Below are positions 1 to 10,724 of a DNA stretch of 64,000 bases, one piece after another. The notes below the pieces were generated by a model that was given only the letters and a program-made list of their open reading frames with translations, was not told where the DNA came from and did not search any database. Each line of letters opens with the position of its first letter. Positions within the stretch are counted from its first letter, which is position 1. Made by a program: the position numbers and the translations under genes. The stretch comes from Hydractinia symbiolongicarpus (taxonomy: Eukaryota; Cnidaria; Hydrozoa; Anthoathecata; Hydractiniidae): contig NC_079880.1 in assembly GCF_029227915.1 (NCBI RefSeq), positions 16,264,001-16,328,000 of the forward strand. Reading direction: 5' to 3'.

Positions 1-428
1 GCTATAATACGGCCTTTTGACGCTTATTAAATGCCATACACGTACATCGCGTGGTTCTGCGTCACTGCACAGGTTACCATTGGTCTAGTCCTTCCACTGT
101 CAATGCACTACGACGTCCTAAGTTGTTTTCTCTGGCTCCATCGCTTTGGAACGCCGTCAACTACATGCACACGCCATTCAAAAGTAATAATACCGCCTTT
201 GCCGCCTATTAAAGTCCTTACACGTAAATCACGTTGGTCTGCGTGCCTGTGCAGGTTACCATTGGTCTAGTCTTTTCACTCTCAATACACGAGAGCGTCC
301 TAAGTTGTTTTTCCTGGTTCCATGGCTTTACAACGCCGTAAACCACATGCACACGCCATGAAAAGGCTATAATAGGTCCTTTTGACGCCTATTAAATGCC
401 TTACACGTAAATTGCGTGGTTCTGCGTG

Positions 429-438
429 CCTGCGCAGG
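429..438. other. Perfect palindrome CCTGCGCAGG (G-class module)
   Basis: This 10-bp self-complementary sequence forms the core of the G-class module and recurs in most G-class units. It is a plausible site for a dimeric DNA-binding protein, by analogy with class-specific boxes in other satellites; no match to a known factor is claimed. Confidence 0.6.
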
Positions 439-906
439 TTACCATTGGTCTAGTCCTTCCACTCTCAATACACTACGACGTCCTAAGTTATTTTCCCTGG
501 CTCCATGGCTTTGGAACGCCGTCAATTACATGCAAACACGTCTAAAAGCTGCAATACGGCCTATTGCCGCCCATTAAATGCCTTACACGTAATCGTGTGG
601 TTTCGCGTGCCTGCGCAGGTTACCATTGGTCTAGTCCTTCCACCCTCAATACACTAGAACGTCCTAAGTTGTTATTCCTGGTTCCATGGCTTCAGAACGC
701 CGTAATCCACATGCACAAGCCATGAAAAGGCTATAATACGGCCTTTTAAGGCCTATCAAAGGCCTTACACTTAAATTACGTGGTTCCACGCTTCCAAGCT
801 TGTTCTCATTGGTCCAGTTCTTCCACTCTCAATACACTACGCCGTCCTAAGTTGGTTTCCTGGTTCCATGGCTTTACAACGGCGTAAACCACATGCACAC
901 GCCATG

Positions 907-929
907 AAAAGGCTATAATACGGCCTTTT
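907..929. other. Dyad AAAAGGC-N9-GCCTTTT, present in most monomers
   Basis: Seven-base arms flank a 9-base loop (TATAATACG). The same dyad recurs in most monomers of both classes, making it one of the best conserved parts of the unit. Some variants break one arm, such as GGACTTTTGATGCC near 11793 and GGCCATTTGCC near 1643. It could form a small cruciform; no function can be read from sequence alone. Confidence 0.7.
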
Positions 930-1027
930 GACGCCTATTAAATGCCTTACACGTAAATCACAGGGTTCCACGCGTCCAAGCTTGTTACCATTGGTCTAGT
1001 TCTTCCACTCTCAATACACTACGCCGT

Positions 1028-1201
1028 CCTAAGTTGTTTTCCCTGGCTCCATGGCTTTACAACGCCGTAATCCACATGCACACGCCATGAAAAGGCTATA
1101 ATACAGCCTCTGGACGCCTAATAAAGGTAAATCACGTGGTTCCACGCGTCCAAGCTTGCTACCATTGTTCTAGTTCTTCCACTCTCAATACACTACGCCG
1201 T
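1028..1201 (+). repeat. Representative short monomer (174 bp, 9-bp deletion)
   Basis: The segment between AATAAAG and GTAAATCACG lacks the 9 bases present in full units (AATAAAGG-CCTTACAC-GTAAATC), so the CCTAAG spacing is 174 bp. The same deletion recurs in many places, for example near 1840, 3840, 5663, 7295, 10015, 31010, 48201 and 61430. I saw it only in monomers that also carry the H module, which suggests one founding deletion spread by duplication. A 173-bp subtype lacks one further base (GACGCCAATAAAGG) near 10909, 43149, 47843, 58332 and 61598. Confidence 0.88.
1135..1146. other. Dyad CGTGG-TT-CCACG (H class)
   Basis: Five-base arms around TT lie directly upstream of the H module. 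Many H units have it; others read CGGGGTTCCACG or CAGGGTTCCACG and lose part of an arm. G-class units hold ACACG-TAAT-CGTGT nearby instead. Confidence 0.6.
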
Positions 1202-1740
1202 CCTAAGTTGTTTTTCCTGGTTCCATGGCTTTACAACGGCGTAAACCACATGCACACGCCATGAAAAGGCTATAATACGGCCTTTTGACGCCTATTAAAT
1301 GCCTTACACGTAAATTGCGTGGTTCTGCGTGCCTGCGCAGGTTACCATTGGTCTAGTCCTTCCACTCTCAATACACTACGACGTCCTAAGTTATTTTCCC
1401 TGGCTCCATGGCTTTGGAACGCCGTCAATTACATGCAAACACGTCTAAAAGCTGCAATACGGCCTATTGCCGCCCATTAAATGCCTTACACGTAATCGTG
1501 TGGTTTTGCGTGCCTGCGCAGGTTACCATTGGTCTAGTCCTTCCACCCTCAATACAATAGAACGTCCTAAGTTGTTATTCCTGGTTCCATGGCTTCAGAA
1601 CGCCGTAATCCACATGCACATGCCATGAAAAGGCTATAATACGGCCATTTGCCGCCTATTAAAGGCCTTACACGTAAATCGCGTGGTTCCGCGTGACTGC
1701 GCAGGTTACTATTGGTCTAGTTCTTCCACTCTCAATGCAC

Positions 1741-1752
1741 TAGGACGTCCTA
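1741..1752. other. Perfect palindrome TAGGACGTCCTA
   Basis: A 12-bp self-complementary sequence overlaps the CCTAAG anchor in the subtype reading TGCACTAGGACGTCCTAAG. It recurs in every such unit, for example near 3740, 6827, 12257, 14965, 17856, 30190 and 52083. Other subtypes read CTACGCCGTCC, CTACGACGTCC or CTAGAACGTCC and lack the full palindrome. Confidence 0.65.
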
Positions 1753-2362
1753 AGTTGTTTTCCCTGGCTCCATGTCTTTACAACGCCGTAAAACACATGC
1801 ACACGCCATGAAAAGGCTATAATACAGCCTCTGGACGCCTAATAAAGGTAAATCACGTGGTTCCACGCGTCCAAGCTTGTTACCATTGTTCTAGTTCTTC
1901 CACTCTCAATACACTACGCCGTCCTAAGTTGTTTTTCCTGGTTCCATGGCTTTACAACGCCGTAAACCACATGCACACGCCATGAAAAGGCTATAATACG
2001 GCCTTTTGACGCCTATTAAATACCTTACACTTAAATTACGTGGTTCCACGCTTCCAAGCTTGTTCTCATTGGTCTAGTTCTTCCACTCTCAATACACTAC
2101 GCCGTCCTAAGTTGGTTTCCTGGTTCCATGGCTTTACAACGGCGTAAACCACATGCACACGCCATGAAAAGGCTATAATACGGCCTTTTGACGCCTATTA
2201 AATGCCTTACACGTAAATCACAGGGTTCCACGCGTCCAAGCTTGTTACCATTGGTCTAGTTCTTCCACTCTCAATACACTACGCCGTCCTAAGTTGTTTT
2301 CCCTGGCTCCATGGCTTTACAACGCCGTAAACCACGTGCACACGCCATGAAAAGGCTATAAT

Positions 2363-3320
2363 ACGGCCTTTTGACGCCCATTAAATGCCTTACACGTAAA
2401 TCACGGGGTTCCACGCGTCCAAGCTTGTTACCATTTGTCTAGTTCTTCCACTCTCAATACACTACGCCGTCCTAAGTTGTTTTCCATGGCTCCATGGCTT
2501 TACAACGCCGTAATCCACATGCACACGCCATGAAAAGGCTATAATACGGCCTCTGGACGCCTAATGAAGGCCTTACACGTAAATCACAAGGTTCCACGCG
2601 TCCAAGCTTGTTACCATTGGTCTAGTTCTTCCACTCTCGATACACTACGCCGTCCTAAGTTGTTTTTTCTGGTTCCATGGCTTTACAACGCCGTAAACCA
2701 CATGTACACGCCATGAAAAGGCTATAATACGGCCTTTTGACGCCTTTTAAATGCCTTACACGTAATCGTGTGGTTTCGCGTGCCTGCGCAGGTTACCATT
2801 GGTCTAGTCCTTCCACTCTCAATACACTAGAACGTCCTAAGTTGTTTTTCCTGGTTCCATGGCTTTACAACGCCGTAAACCACATGCACACGCCATAAAA
2901 AGGCTATAATACGGCCTTTTGACGCCTATTAAATGCCTTACACGTAAATCACGGGGTTCCACGCGTCCAAACTTGTTACCATTGGTCTAGTTCTTCCACT
3001 CTCAGTACACTACGCCGTCCTAAGTTGTTTTCCCTGGCTCCATGGCTTTACAACGCCGTAATCCACATGCACACGCCATGAAAAGGCTATAATACGGCCT
3101 CTGGACGCCTAATAAAGGCCTTACACGTAAATCACAAGGTTCCACGCGTCCAAGCTTGTTACCATTGGTCTAGTTCTTCCACTCTCGATACACTACGCCG
3201 TCCTAAGTTGTTTTTTCTGGTTCCATGGCTTTACAACGCCGTAAACCACATGTACACGCCATGAAAAGGCTATAATACGGCCTTTTGACGCCTATTAAAT
3301 GCCTTACACGTAATCGTGTG
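2363..3320 (+). repeat. Trimer repeat, unit 548 bp
   Basis: The block from about 2363 repeats at 2911. The marker monomer (CTCTGGACGCC, CACAAGGTTCC, CTCGATACAC, a run of six T, CATGTACACG) sits at 2551-2720 and again at 3099-3270. The same marker cluster recurs near 37.0-37.5 kb and 39.9-40.5 kb, which ties those regions to this one by descent. The second copy changes type near 3315. Confidence 0.75.
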
Positions 3321-5223
3321 GTTTCGCGTGCCTGCACAGGTTATTATTGGTCTAGTCCTTCCACTCTCAATACACTACGACGTCCTAAGTTATTTTCCCT
3401 GGCTCCATGGCTTTGGAACGCCGTCAATTACATGCAAACACGTCTAAAAGCTTCAATACGGCCTATTGCCGCCCATTAAATGCCTTACACGTAATCGTGT
3501 GGTTTTGCGTGCCTGCGCAGGTTACCATTGGTCTAGTCCTTCCACCCTCAATACAATAGAACGTCCTAAGTTGTTATTCCTGGTTCCATGGCTTCAGAAC
3601 GCCGTAATCCACATGCACACGCCATGAAAAGGCTATAATACGGCCATTTGCCGCCTATTAAAGGCCTTACACGTAAATCGCGTGGTTCCGCGTGACTGCG
3701 CAGGTTACTATTGGTCTAGTTCTTCCACTCTCAATGCACTAGGACGTCCTAAGTTGTTTTCCCTGACTCCATGTCTTTACAACGCCGTAAAACACATGCA
3801 CACGCCATGAAAAGGCTATAATACAGCCTCTGGACGCCTAATAAAGGTAAATCACGTGGTTCCATGCGTCCAAGCTTGTTACCATTGTTCTAGTTCTTCC
3901 ACTCTCAATACACTACGCCGTCCTAAGTTGTTTTTCCTGGTTCCATGGCTTTACAACGCCGTAAACCACATGCACACGCCATGAAAAGGCTATAATACGG
4001 CCTTTTGACGCCTATTAAATGCCTTACACTTAAATTACGTGGTTCCACGCTTCCAAGCTTGTTCTCATTGGTCTAGTTCTTCCACTCTCAATACACTACG
4101 CCGTCCTAAGTTGGTTTCCTGGTTCCATGGCTTTACAACGGCGTAAACCACATGCACACGCCATGAAAAGGCTATAATACGGCCTTTTGACGCCTATTAA
4201 ATGCCTTACACGTAAATCACAGGGTTTCACGCGTCCAAGCTTGTTACCATTGGTCTAGTTCTTCCACTCTCAATACACTACGCCGTCCTAAGTTGTTTTC
4301 CCTGGCTCCATGGCTTTACAACGCCGTAAACCACGTGCACACGCCATGAAAAGGCTATAATACGGCCTTTTGACGCCCATTAAATGCCTTACACGTAAAT
4401 CACGGGGTTCCACGCGTCCAAGCTTGTTACCATTGGTCTAGTTCTTCCACTCTCAATACACTACGCCGTCCTAAGTTGTTTTCCCTGGCTCCATGGCTTT
4501 ACAACGCCGTAATCCACATGCACACGCCATGAAAAGGCTATGATACGGCCTTTGGACGCCTATTAAATGCCATACACGTACATCGCGTGGTTCTGCGTCA
4601 CTGCACAGGTTACCATTGGTCTAGTCCTTCCACTGTCAATGCACTACGACATCCTAAGTTGTTTTCTCTGGCTCCATAGCTTTGGAACGCCGTCAACTAC
4701 ATGCACACGCCTTTGAAAAGCAATAATACCGCCTTTGCCGCCTAACAAAGACCTTACACATAAATCACGTTGGTCTGCATCACTGCACGGGTTACCATTG
4801 GTCTAGTTCTTCCACTCTCAATGCACTAGGACGTCCTAAGTTGTTTTCCCTGGCTCCATGTCTTTACAACGCCGTGAAACACATGCACACGCCATGAAAA
4901 GGCTATAATACGTCCTTTGGACGCCTAATAAAGGCCTTACACATAAATCACGTGGTTCCACGCGTCCAAGCTTGCTCTCATTGGTCTATTCCTTCCATTC
5001 TCAATGGACTAGAACGTCCTAAGTTGTTTTCCCTGGTTCGATGGCTTTAGAACGCTGTAAACCACATGCACACGTCATAAAAAGGCTTTAATGCGTCCTT
5101 TTGCGGCCTATTAAAGGCTTTACACGTAAATCACGTGGTTCCACGCGTCCAAACTTGTTACCATTGGCGTAGTCCTTCCACTCTCAATACACTACGACGT
5201 CCTAAGTTGTTCTTCCTGTCTCC

Positions 5224-5478
5224 ATGCCTTGGGAACGCCGTAAACTACATGCAAAGGACTCTAAGGGCTGTAATACGGCCTTTTGCGGCCTATTAAAGGC
5301 CTTACACGTAAATTACGTCGTTCCACGCGACCATGACGATTACGATTGGTCTAGTCCTTCCATTCTCAATGGACTAGAACGCCCTAAGTTGTTTTCCCCA
5401 GCGCCAAGGCTGTACAACGCCGTCAACTACGTGCACATGCGTCTGAAGGCTGCAATACGGCCTTTTGCCGCCTATTAA
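5224..5478 (+). repeat. Diverged monomer cassette, copy 1
   Basis: These units differ from neighbours at many scattered positions: CATGCCTTGGGAACG, TTTTGCGGCC, TCCATGACGATTACGATTGG, CCCCAGCGCCAAGGCTGTAC and CGTGCACATGCGTCTGAAGG. They contain the small dyad TCCATT-CTC-AATGGA. Related copies lie at 33183-33437, 38223-38477 and 41134-41388, which are closer to one another than to this one. An 84-codon open frame crosses the cassette, but its product resembles only other frames of the satellite and I do not call it a gene. Confidence 0.75.
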
Positions 5479-7944
5479 AGGCCTTACACGTAAATCAGGT
5501 GGGTCCGCGTGCCTGCGCAGGTTACCATTGATCTAGTCCTTCCACTGTCAATGGACTAGAACGTCCTAAGTTGTTATTCCCGGTTCCATGGCTTTAGAAA
5601 GCCTTAATCCACATGCACACGCCATGAAAAGGCTTTAATACGGCCTTTTGACGCCTAATAAAGGTAAATCACGTGGTTCCACGCGTCCAAGCTTGTTACC
5701 ATTGGTCTAGTTCTTCCACTCTCAATACACTGCGCCATCCTAAGTTGTTTTCCCTGGTTCCATGGCTTTAGAACGCCGTAAATCACATGGACACGCCATG
5801 AAAAGGCTATAATACGGCCTTTTGACGCTTAATAAAGACCTTACAGGTACATCACGGGGTTCCACGCGTTCAAGCTTGTTACCATTGGTCTAGTTCTTCC
5901 ACTCTCAATACACTAGAACGTCCTAAGTTGTTTTCCCTGGTTCCATGGCTTTACAACGCCGTAAACCACATGCACACGCCATGAAAAGGCTATAATACGG
6001 CCTTTTGACGCTTATTAAATGCCATACACGTACATCGCGTGGTTCTGCGTCACTGCACAGGTTACCATTGGTCTAGTCCTTCCACTGTCAATGCACTACG
6101 ACGTCCTAAGTTGTTTTCTCTGGTTCCATCGCTTTGGAACGCCGTCAACTACATGCACACGCCATTGAAAAGCAATAATACCGCCTTTGCCGCCTATTAA
6201 AGTCCTTACACGTAAATCACGTTGGTCTGCGTGCCTGTGCAGGCTACCATTGGTCTAGTCTTTCCACTCTCAATACACGAGAGCGTCCTAAGTTGTTTTT
6301 CCTGGTTCCATGGCTTTACAACGCCGTAAACCACATGCACACGCCATGAAAAGGCTATAATAGGTCCTTTTGACGCCTATTAAATGCCTTACACGTAAAT
6401 TGCGTGGTTCTGCGTGCCTGCGCAGGTTACCATTGGTCTAGTCCTTCCACTCTCAATACACTACGACGTCCTAAGTTATTTTCCCTGGCTCCATGGCTTT
6501 GGAACGCCGTCAATTACATGCAAACACGTCTAAAAGCTGCAATACGGCCTATTGCCGCCCATTAAATGCCTTACACGTAATCGTGTGGTTTCGCGTGCCT
6601 GCGCAGGTTACCATTGGTCTAGTCCTTCCACCCTCAATACACTAGAACGTCCTAAGTTGTTATTCCTGGTTCCATGGCTTCAGAACGCCGTAATCCACAT
6701 GCACACGCCATGAAAAGGCTATAATACGGCCATTTGCCGCCTATTAAAGGCCTTACACGTAAATCGCGTGGTTCCGCGTGACTGCGCAGGTTACTATTGG
6801 TCTAGTTCTTCCACTCTCAATGCACTAGGACGTCCTAAGTTGTTTTCCCTGGCTCCATGTCTTTACAACGCCGTAACACACATGCACACGCCATGAAAAG
6901 GCTATAATACGGCCTTTTAAGGCCTATCAAAGGCCTTACACTTAAATTACGTGGTTCCACGCTTCCAAGCTTGTTCTCATTGGTCTAGTTCTTCCACTCT
7001 CAATACACTACGCCGTACTAAGTTGGTTTCCTGGTTCCATGGCTTTACAACGGCGTAAACCACATGCACACGCCATGAAAAGGCTATAATACGGCCTTTT
7101 GACGCCCATTAAATGCCTTACACGTAAATCACAGGGTTCCACGCGTCCAAGCTTGTTACCATTGGTCTAGTTCTTCCACTCTCAATACACTACGCCGTCC
7201 TAAGTTGTTTTCCCTGGCTCCATGGCTTTACAACGCCGTAATCCACATGCACACGCCATGAAAAGGCTATAATACAGCCTCTGGACGCCTAATAAAGGTA
7301 AATCACGTGGTTCCACGCGTCCAAGCTTGTTACCATTGTTCTAGTTCTTCCACTCTCAATACACTACGCCGTCCTAAGTTGTTTTTCCTGGTTCCATGGC
7401 TTTACAACGGCGTAAACCACATGCACACGCCATGAAAAGGCTATAATACGGCCTTTTGACGCCTATTAAATGCCTTACACGTAAATTGCGTGGTTCTGCG
7501 TGCCTGCACAGGTTACCATTGGTCTAGTCCTTCCACTCTCAATACACTACGACGTCCTAAGTTATTTTCCCTGGCTCCATGGCTTTGGAACGCCGTCAAT
7601 TACATGCAAACACGTCTAAAAGCTGCAATACGGCCTATTGCCGACCATTAAATGCCTTACACGTAATCGTGTGGTTTCACGTGCCTGCGCAGGTTACCAT
7701 TGGTCTAGTCCTTCCACCTTCAATACACTAGGACGTCCTAAGTTGTTTTCCCTGGCTCCATGTCTTTACAACGCCGTAAAACACATGCACACGCCATGAA
7801 AAGGCTATAATACAGCCTCTGGACGCCTAATAAAGGTAAATCACGTGGTTCCACGCGTCCAAGCTTGTTACCATTGTTCTACTTCTTCCACTCTCAATAC
7901 ACTACGCCGTCCTAAGTTGTTTTTCCTGGTTCCATGGCTTTACA

Positions 7945-9475
7945 ACGCCGTAAACCACATGCACACGCCATGAAAAGGCTATAATACGGCCTTTTGACGC
8001 CTATTAAATGCCTTACACGTAAATCACAGGGTTCAACGCGTCCAAGCTTGTTACCATTGGTCTAGTTCTTCCACTCTCAATGCACTAGGACGTCCTAAGT
8101 TGTTTTCCCTGGCTCCATGTCTTTACAACGCCGTAAAACACATGCACACGCCAAGAAAAGGCTATAATAGGTCCTTTTGACGCCTATTAAATGCCTTACA
8201 CGTAAATTGCGTCGTTCTGCGTGCCTGCGCAGGTTACCATTGGTCTAGTCCTTCCACTCTCAATACACTACGACGTCCTAAGTTATTTTCCCTGGCTCCA
8301 TGGCTTTGGAACGCCGTCAATTACATGCAAACACGTCTAAAAGCTGCAATACGGCCTATTGCCGCCCATTAAATGCCTTACACGTAATCGTGTGGTTTGG
8401 CGTGCCTGCGCAGGTTACCATTGGTCTAGTCCTTCCATTCTCAATAGACTAAAGCGTCCTAAGTTGTTATTCCTGGTTCCATGGCTTCAGAACGCCGTAA
8501 TCCACATGCACACGCCATGAAAAGGCTATAATACGGCCATTTGCCGCCTATTAATGGCCTTGCACGTAAATCGCGTAGTTCCGCGTGACTGCGCAGGTTA
8601 CTATTGGTCTAGTTCTTCCACTCTCAATGCACTAGGACGTCCTAAGCTGTTTTCCCTGGCTCCATGTCTTTACAACGCCGTAAAACACATGCACACGCCA
8701 TGAAAAGGCTATAATACGGCCTTTTGACGCCTATCAAAGGCCTTACACTTAAATTACGTGGTTCCACGCGTCCAAGCTTGCTCTCATTGGTCTATTCCTT
8801 CCATTCTCAATGGACTAGACCGTCCTAAGTTGTTTTCCCTGGTTCCATGGATTCAGAACGCCGTAATCCACATGCACACGCCATGAAAAGGCTATAATAC
8901 GGCCTTTTAACGCCTATTAAATGCCTTACACGTAAATCACAGGGTTCAACGCGTCCAAGCTTGTTACCATTGTTCTAGTTCTTCCACTCTCAATGCACTA
9001 GGACGTCCTAAGTTGTTTTCCCTGGCTCCATGTCTTTACAACGCCGTAAAACACATGCACACGCCAAGAAAAGGCTATAATAGGTCCTTTTGACGCCTAT
9101 TAAATGCCTTACACGTAAATTGCGTCGTTCTGCGTGCCTGCGCAGGTTACCATTGGTCTAGTCCTTCCACTCTCAATACACTACGACGTCCTAAGTTATT
9201 TTCCCTGGCTCCATGGCTTTGGAACGCCGTCAATTACATGCAAACACGTCTAAAAGCTGCAATACGGCCTATTGCCGCCCATTAAATGCCTTACACGTAA
9301 TCGTGTGGTTTGGCGTCCAAGCTTGCTCTCATTGGTCTATTCCTTCCATTCTCAATGGACTAGACCGTCCTAAGTTGTTTTCCCTGGTTCCATGGATTCA
9401 GAACGCCGTAATCCACATGCACACGCCATGAAAAGGCTATAATACGGCCTTTTAACGCCTATTAAATGCCTTACA
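7945..9475 (+). repeat. 5-mer and 3-mer repeats with a hybrid monomer
   Basis: Positions 7945-8402 correspond to 8858-9315 at an offset of 913 bp, sharing GGGTTCAACGCG and CACACGCCAAGAAAAGG. At 9316 the match switches to 8771 at an offset of 545 bp (TCCAAGCTTGCTCTC, TCTATTCCTTCC, GGACTAGACCG). The monomer across 9310-9316 therefore has a G-type left part and an H-type right part, a recombination join inside the class module. Confidence 0.72.
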
Positions 9476-9990
9476 CGTAAATCACGGGGTTCCACGCGTC
9501 AAAGCTTGTTACCATTGGTCTAGTTCTTCCACTCTCAATACACTACGCCGTCCTAAGTTGTTTTCCCTGTTTCCATGGCTTTACAACGCCGTAAACCACA
9601 TGCACACGCCATGAAAAGGCTATAATACGGCCTTTTGACGCCTATTAAATGCCTTACACGTAAATTGCGTGGTTCCGCGTGGCTGTGCAGGTTACCATTG
9701 GTCTACTCCTTCCACTCTCAATACACTACGCCGTCCTAAGTTGTTTTTCCTGGTTCCATGGCTTTACAACGGCGTAAACCACATGCACACGCCATGAAAA
9801 GGCTATAATACGGCCTTTTGACGCCTATTAAATGCCATACACGTACATCGCGCGGTTCTGCGTCACTGCACAGGTTACCATTGGTCTAGTCCTTCCACTG
9901 TCAATGCACTACGACGTCCTAAGTTGTTTTCTCTGGCTCCATAGCTTTACAACGCCGTAAACCACATGCACACGCCATGAAAAGGCTATA
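9445..9990 (+). repeat. Three-monomer block shared with ~57595-58140
   Basis: Shared variants are CGCGTCAAAGCTTG and CCTGTTTCCATGG at an offset of about 48152 bp. The overlapping segment 9671-10415 also matches 32298-33042 and 36317-37061, through CCGCGTGGCTGTGCAGG, CACTCCCAATAC and CCTGGGTCCATGG. This short stretch is thus related to three distant parts of the window. Confidence 0.68.
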
Positions 9991-10724
9991 ATACGGCCTT
10001 TTGAAGCCTAATAAAGGTAAATCACGTGGTTCCACGCGTCCAAGCTTGTTACCATTGGTCTAGTTCTTCCACTCCCAATACACTACGCCGTCCTAAGTTG
10101 TTTTTCCTGGGTCCATGGCTTTACAACGCCGTAAACCACGTGCACACGCCATGAAAAGGCTATAATACGGCCTTTTGACGCCCATTAAATGCCTTACACG
10201 TAAATCACGGGGTTCCACGCGTCCAAGCTTGTTACCATTGGTCTAGTTCTTCCACTCTCAATACACTACGCCGTCCTAAGTTGTTTTCCCTGGCTCCATG
10301 GCTTTACAACGCCGTAATCCACATGCACACGCCATGAAAAGGCTATAATACGGCCTCTGGACGCCTAATGAAGGCCTTACACGTAAATCACAAGGTTCCA
10401 CGCGTCCAAGCTTGTTCTCATTGGTCTAGTTCTTCCACTCTCAATACACTACGCCGTCCTAAGTTGGTTTCCTGGTTCCATGGCTTTACAACGGCGTAAA
10501 CCACATGCACACGCCATGAAAAGGCTATAATACGGCCTTTTGACGCCTATTAAATGCCTTACACGTAAATTGCGTCGTTCTGCGTGCCTGCGCAGGTTAC
10601 CATTGGTCTAGTCCTTCCACTGTCAATGCACTACGACGTCCTAAGTTGTTTTCTCTGGCTCCATAGCTTTACAACGCTGTAAACCACATGCAGACGCCAT
10701 GAAAAGGCTATAATACGGCCTTTT

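Larger units (their letters stand above)
1345..4549 (+). repeat. 11-mer repeat, copies 1345-2550 and 3344-4549
   Basis: The offset is 1999 bp, 11 monomers. Shared private variants include TGGTTTTGCG, CAATACAATAGAACG, the AATACAGCCTCTGGACGCC short unit and CCACGTGCACACG. The match ends near 2550/4550, where the second copy changes to the type carrying CCATACACGTACATCGCG. Confidence 0.8.
1..7715 (+). repeat. Duplicated block, 1-~1540 and 5989-~7715
   Basis: Positions 1-720 correspond to 5989-6708 at an offset of 5988 bp, sharing oddities such as GACGCTTATTAAATG and CCATCGCTTTGG. An extra monomer follows in the second copy (about 6720-6900). After it, 730-1540 corresponds to about 6900-7715 at an offset of about 6171 bp. 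The two copies therefore differ by one whole monomer, as expected from unequal exchange in register. Confidence 0.75.

Noticed and set aside
1-180. Internal half-monomer (~73-bp) duplication from CGTAAACCACATG versus CGTAAATCACGTGG
   Set aside because: The similarity covers only about a dozen bases and does not extend to flanks, so an ancestral subrepeat is not supported by eye.
907-935. Bacterial-type terminator or -10 promoter (GGCTATAATACGG, hairpin then T-run)
   Set aside because: The hairpin ending in TTTT and the TATAAT string look bacterial, but they repeat in most of ~350 tandem units without any gene. The context is a eukaryotic satellite.
5224-5478. 84-codon open frame in the diverged cassette, with copies at 33183, 38223 and 41134
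   Set aside because: It is satellite sequence read in one frame. The encoded peptide shares pieces with frames elsewhere only because the DNA is repeated, and its copies follow the duplication blocks. No domain, signal peptide or codon pattern supports a gene.
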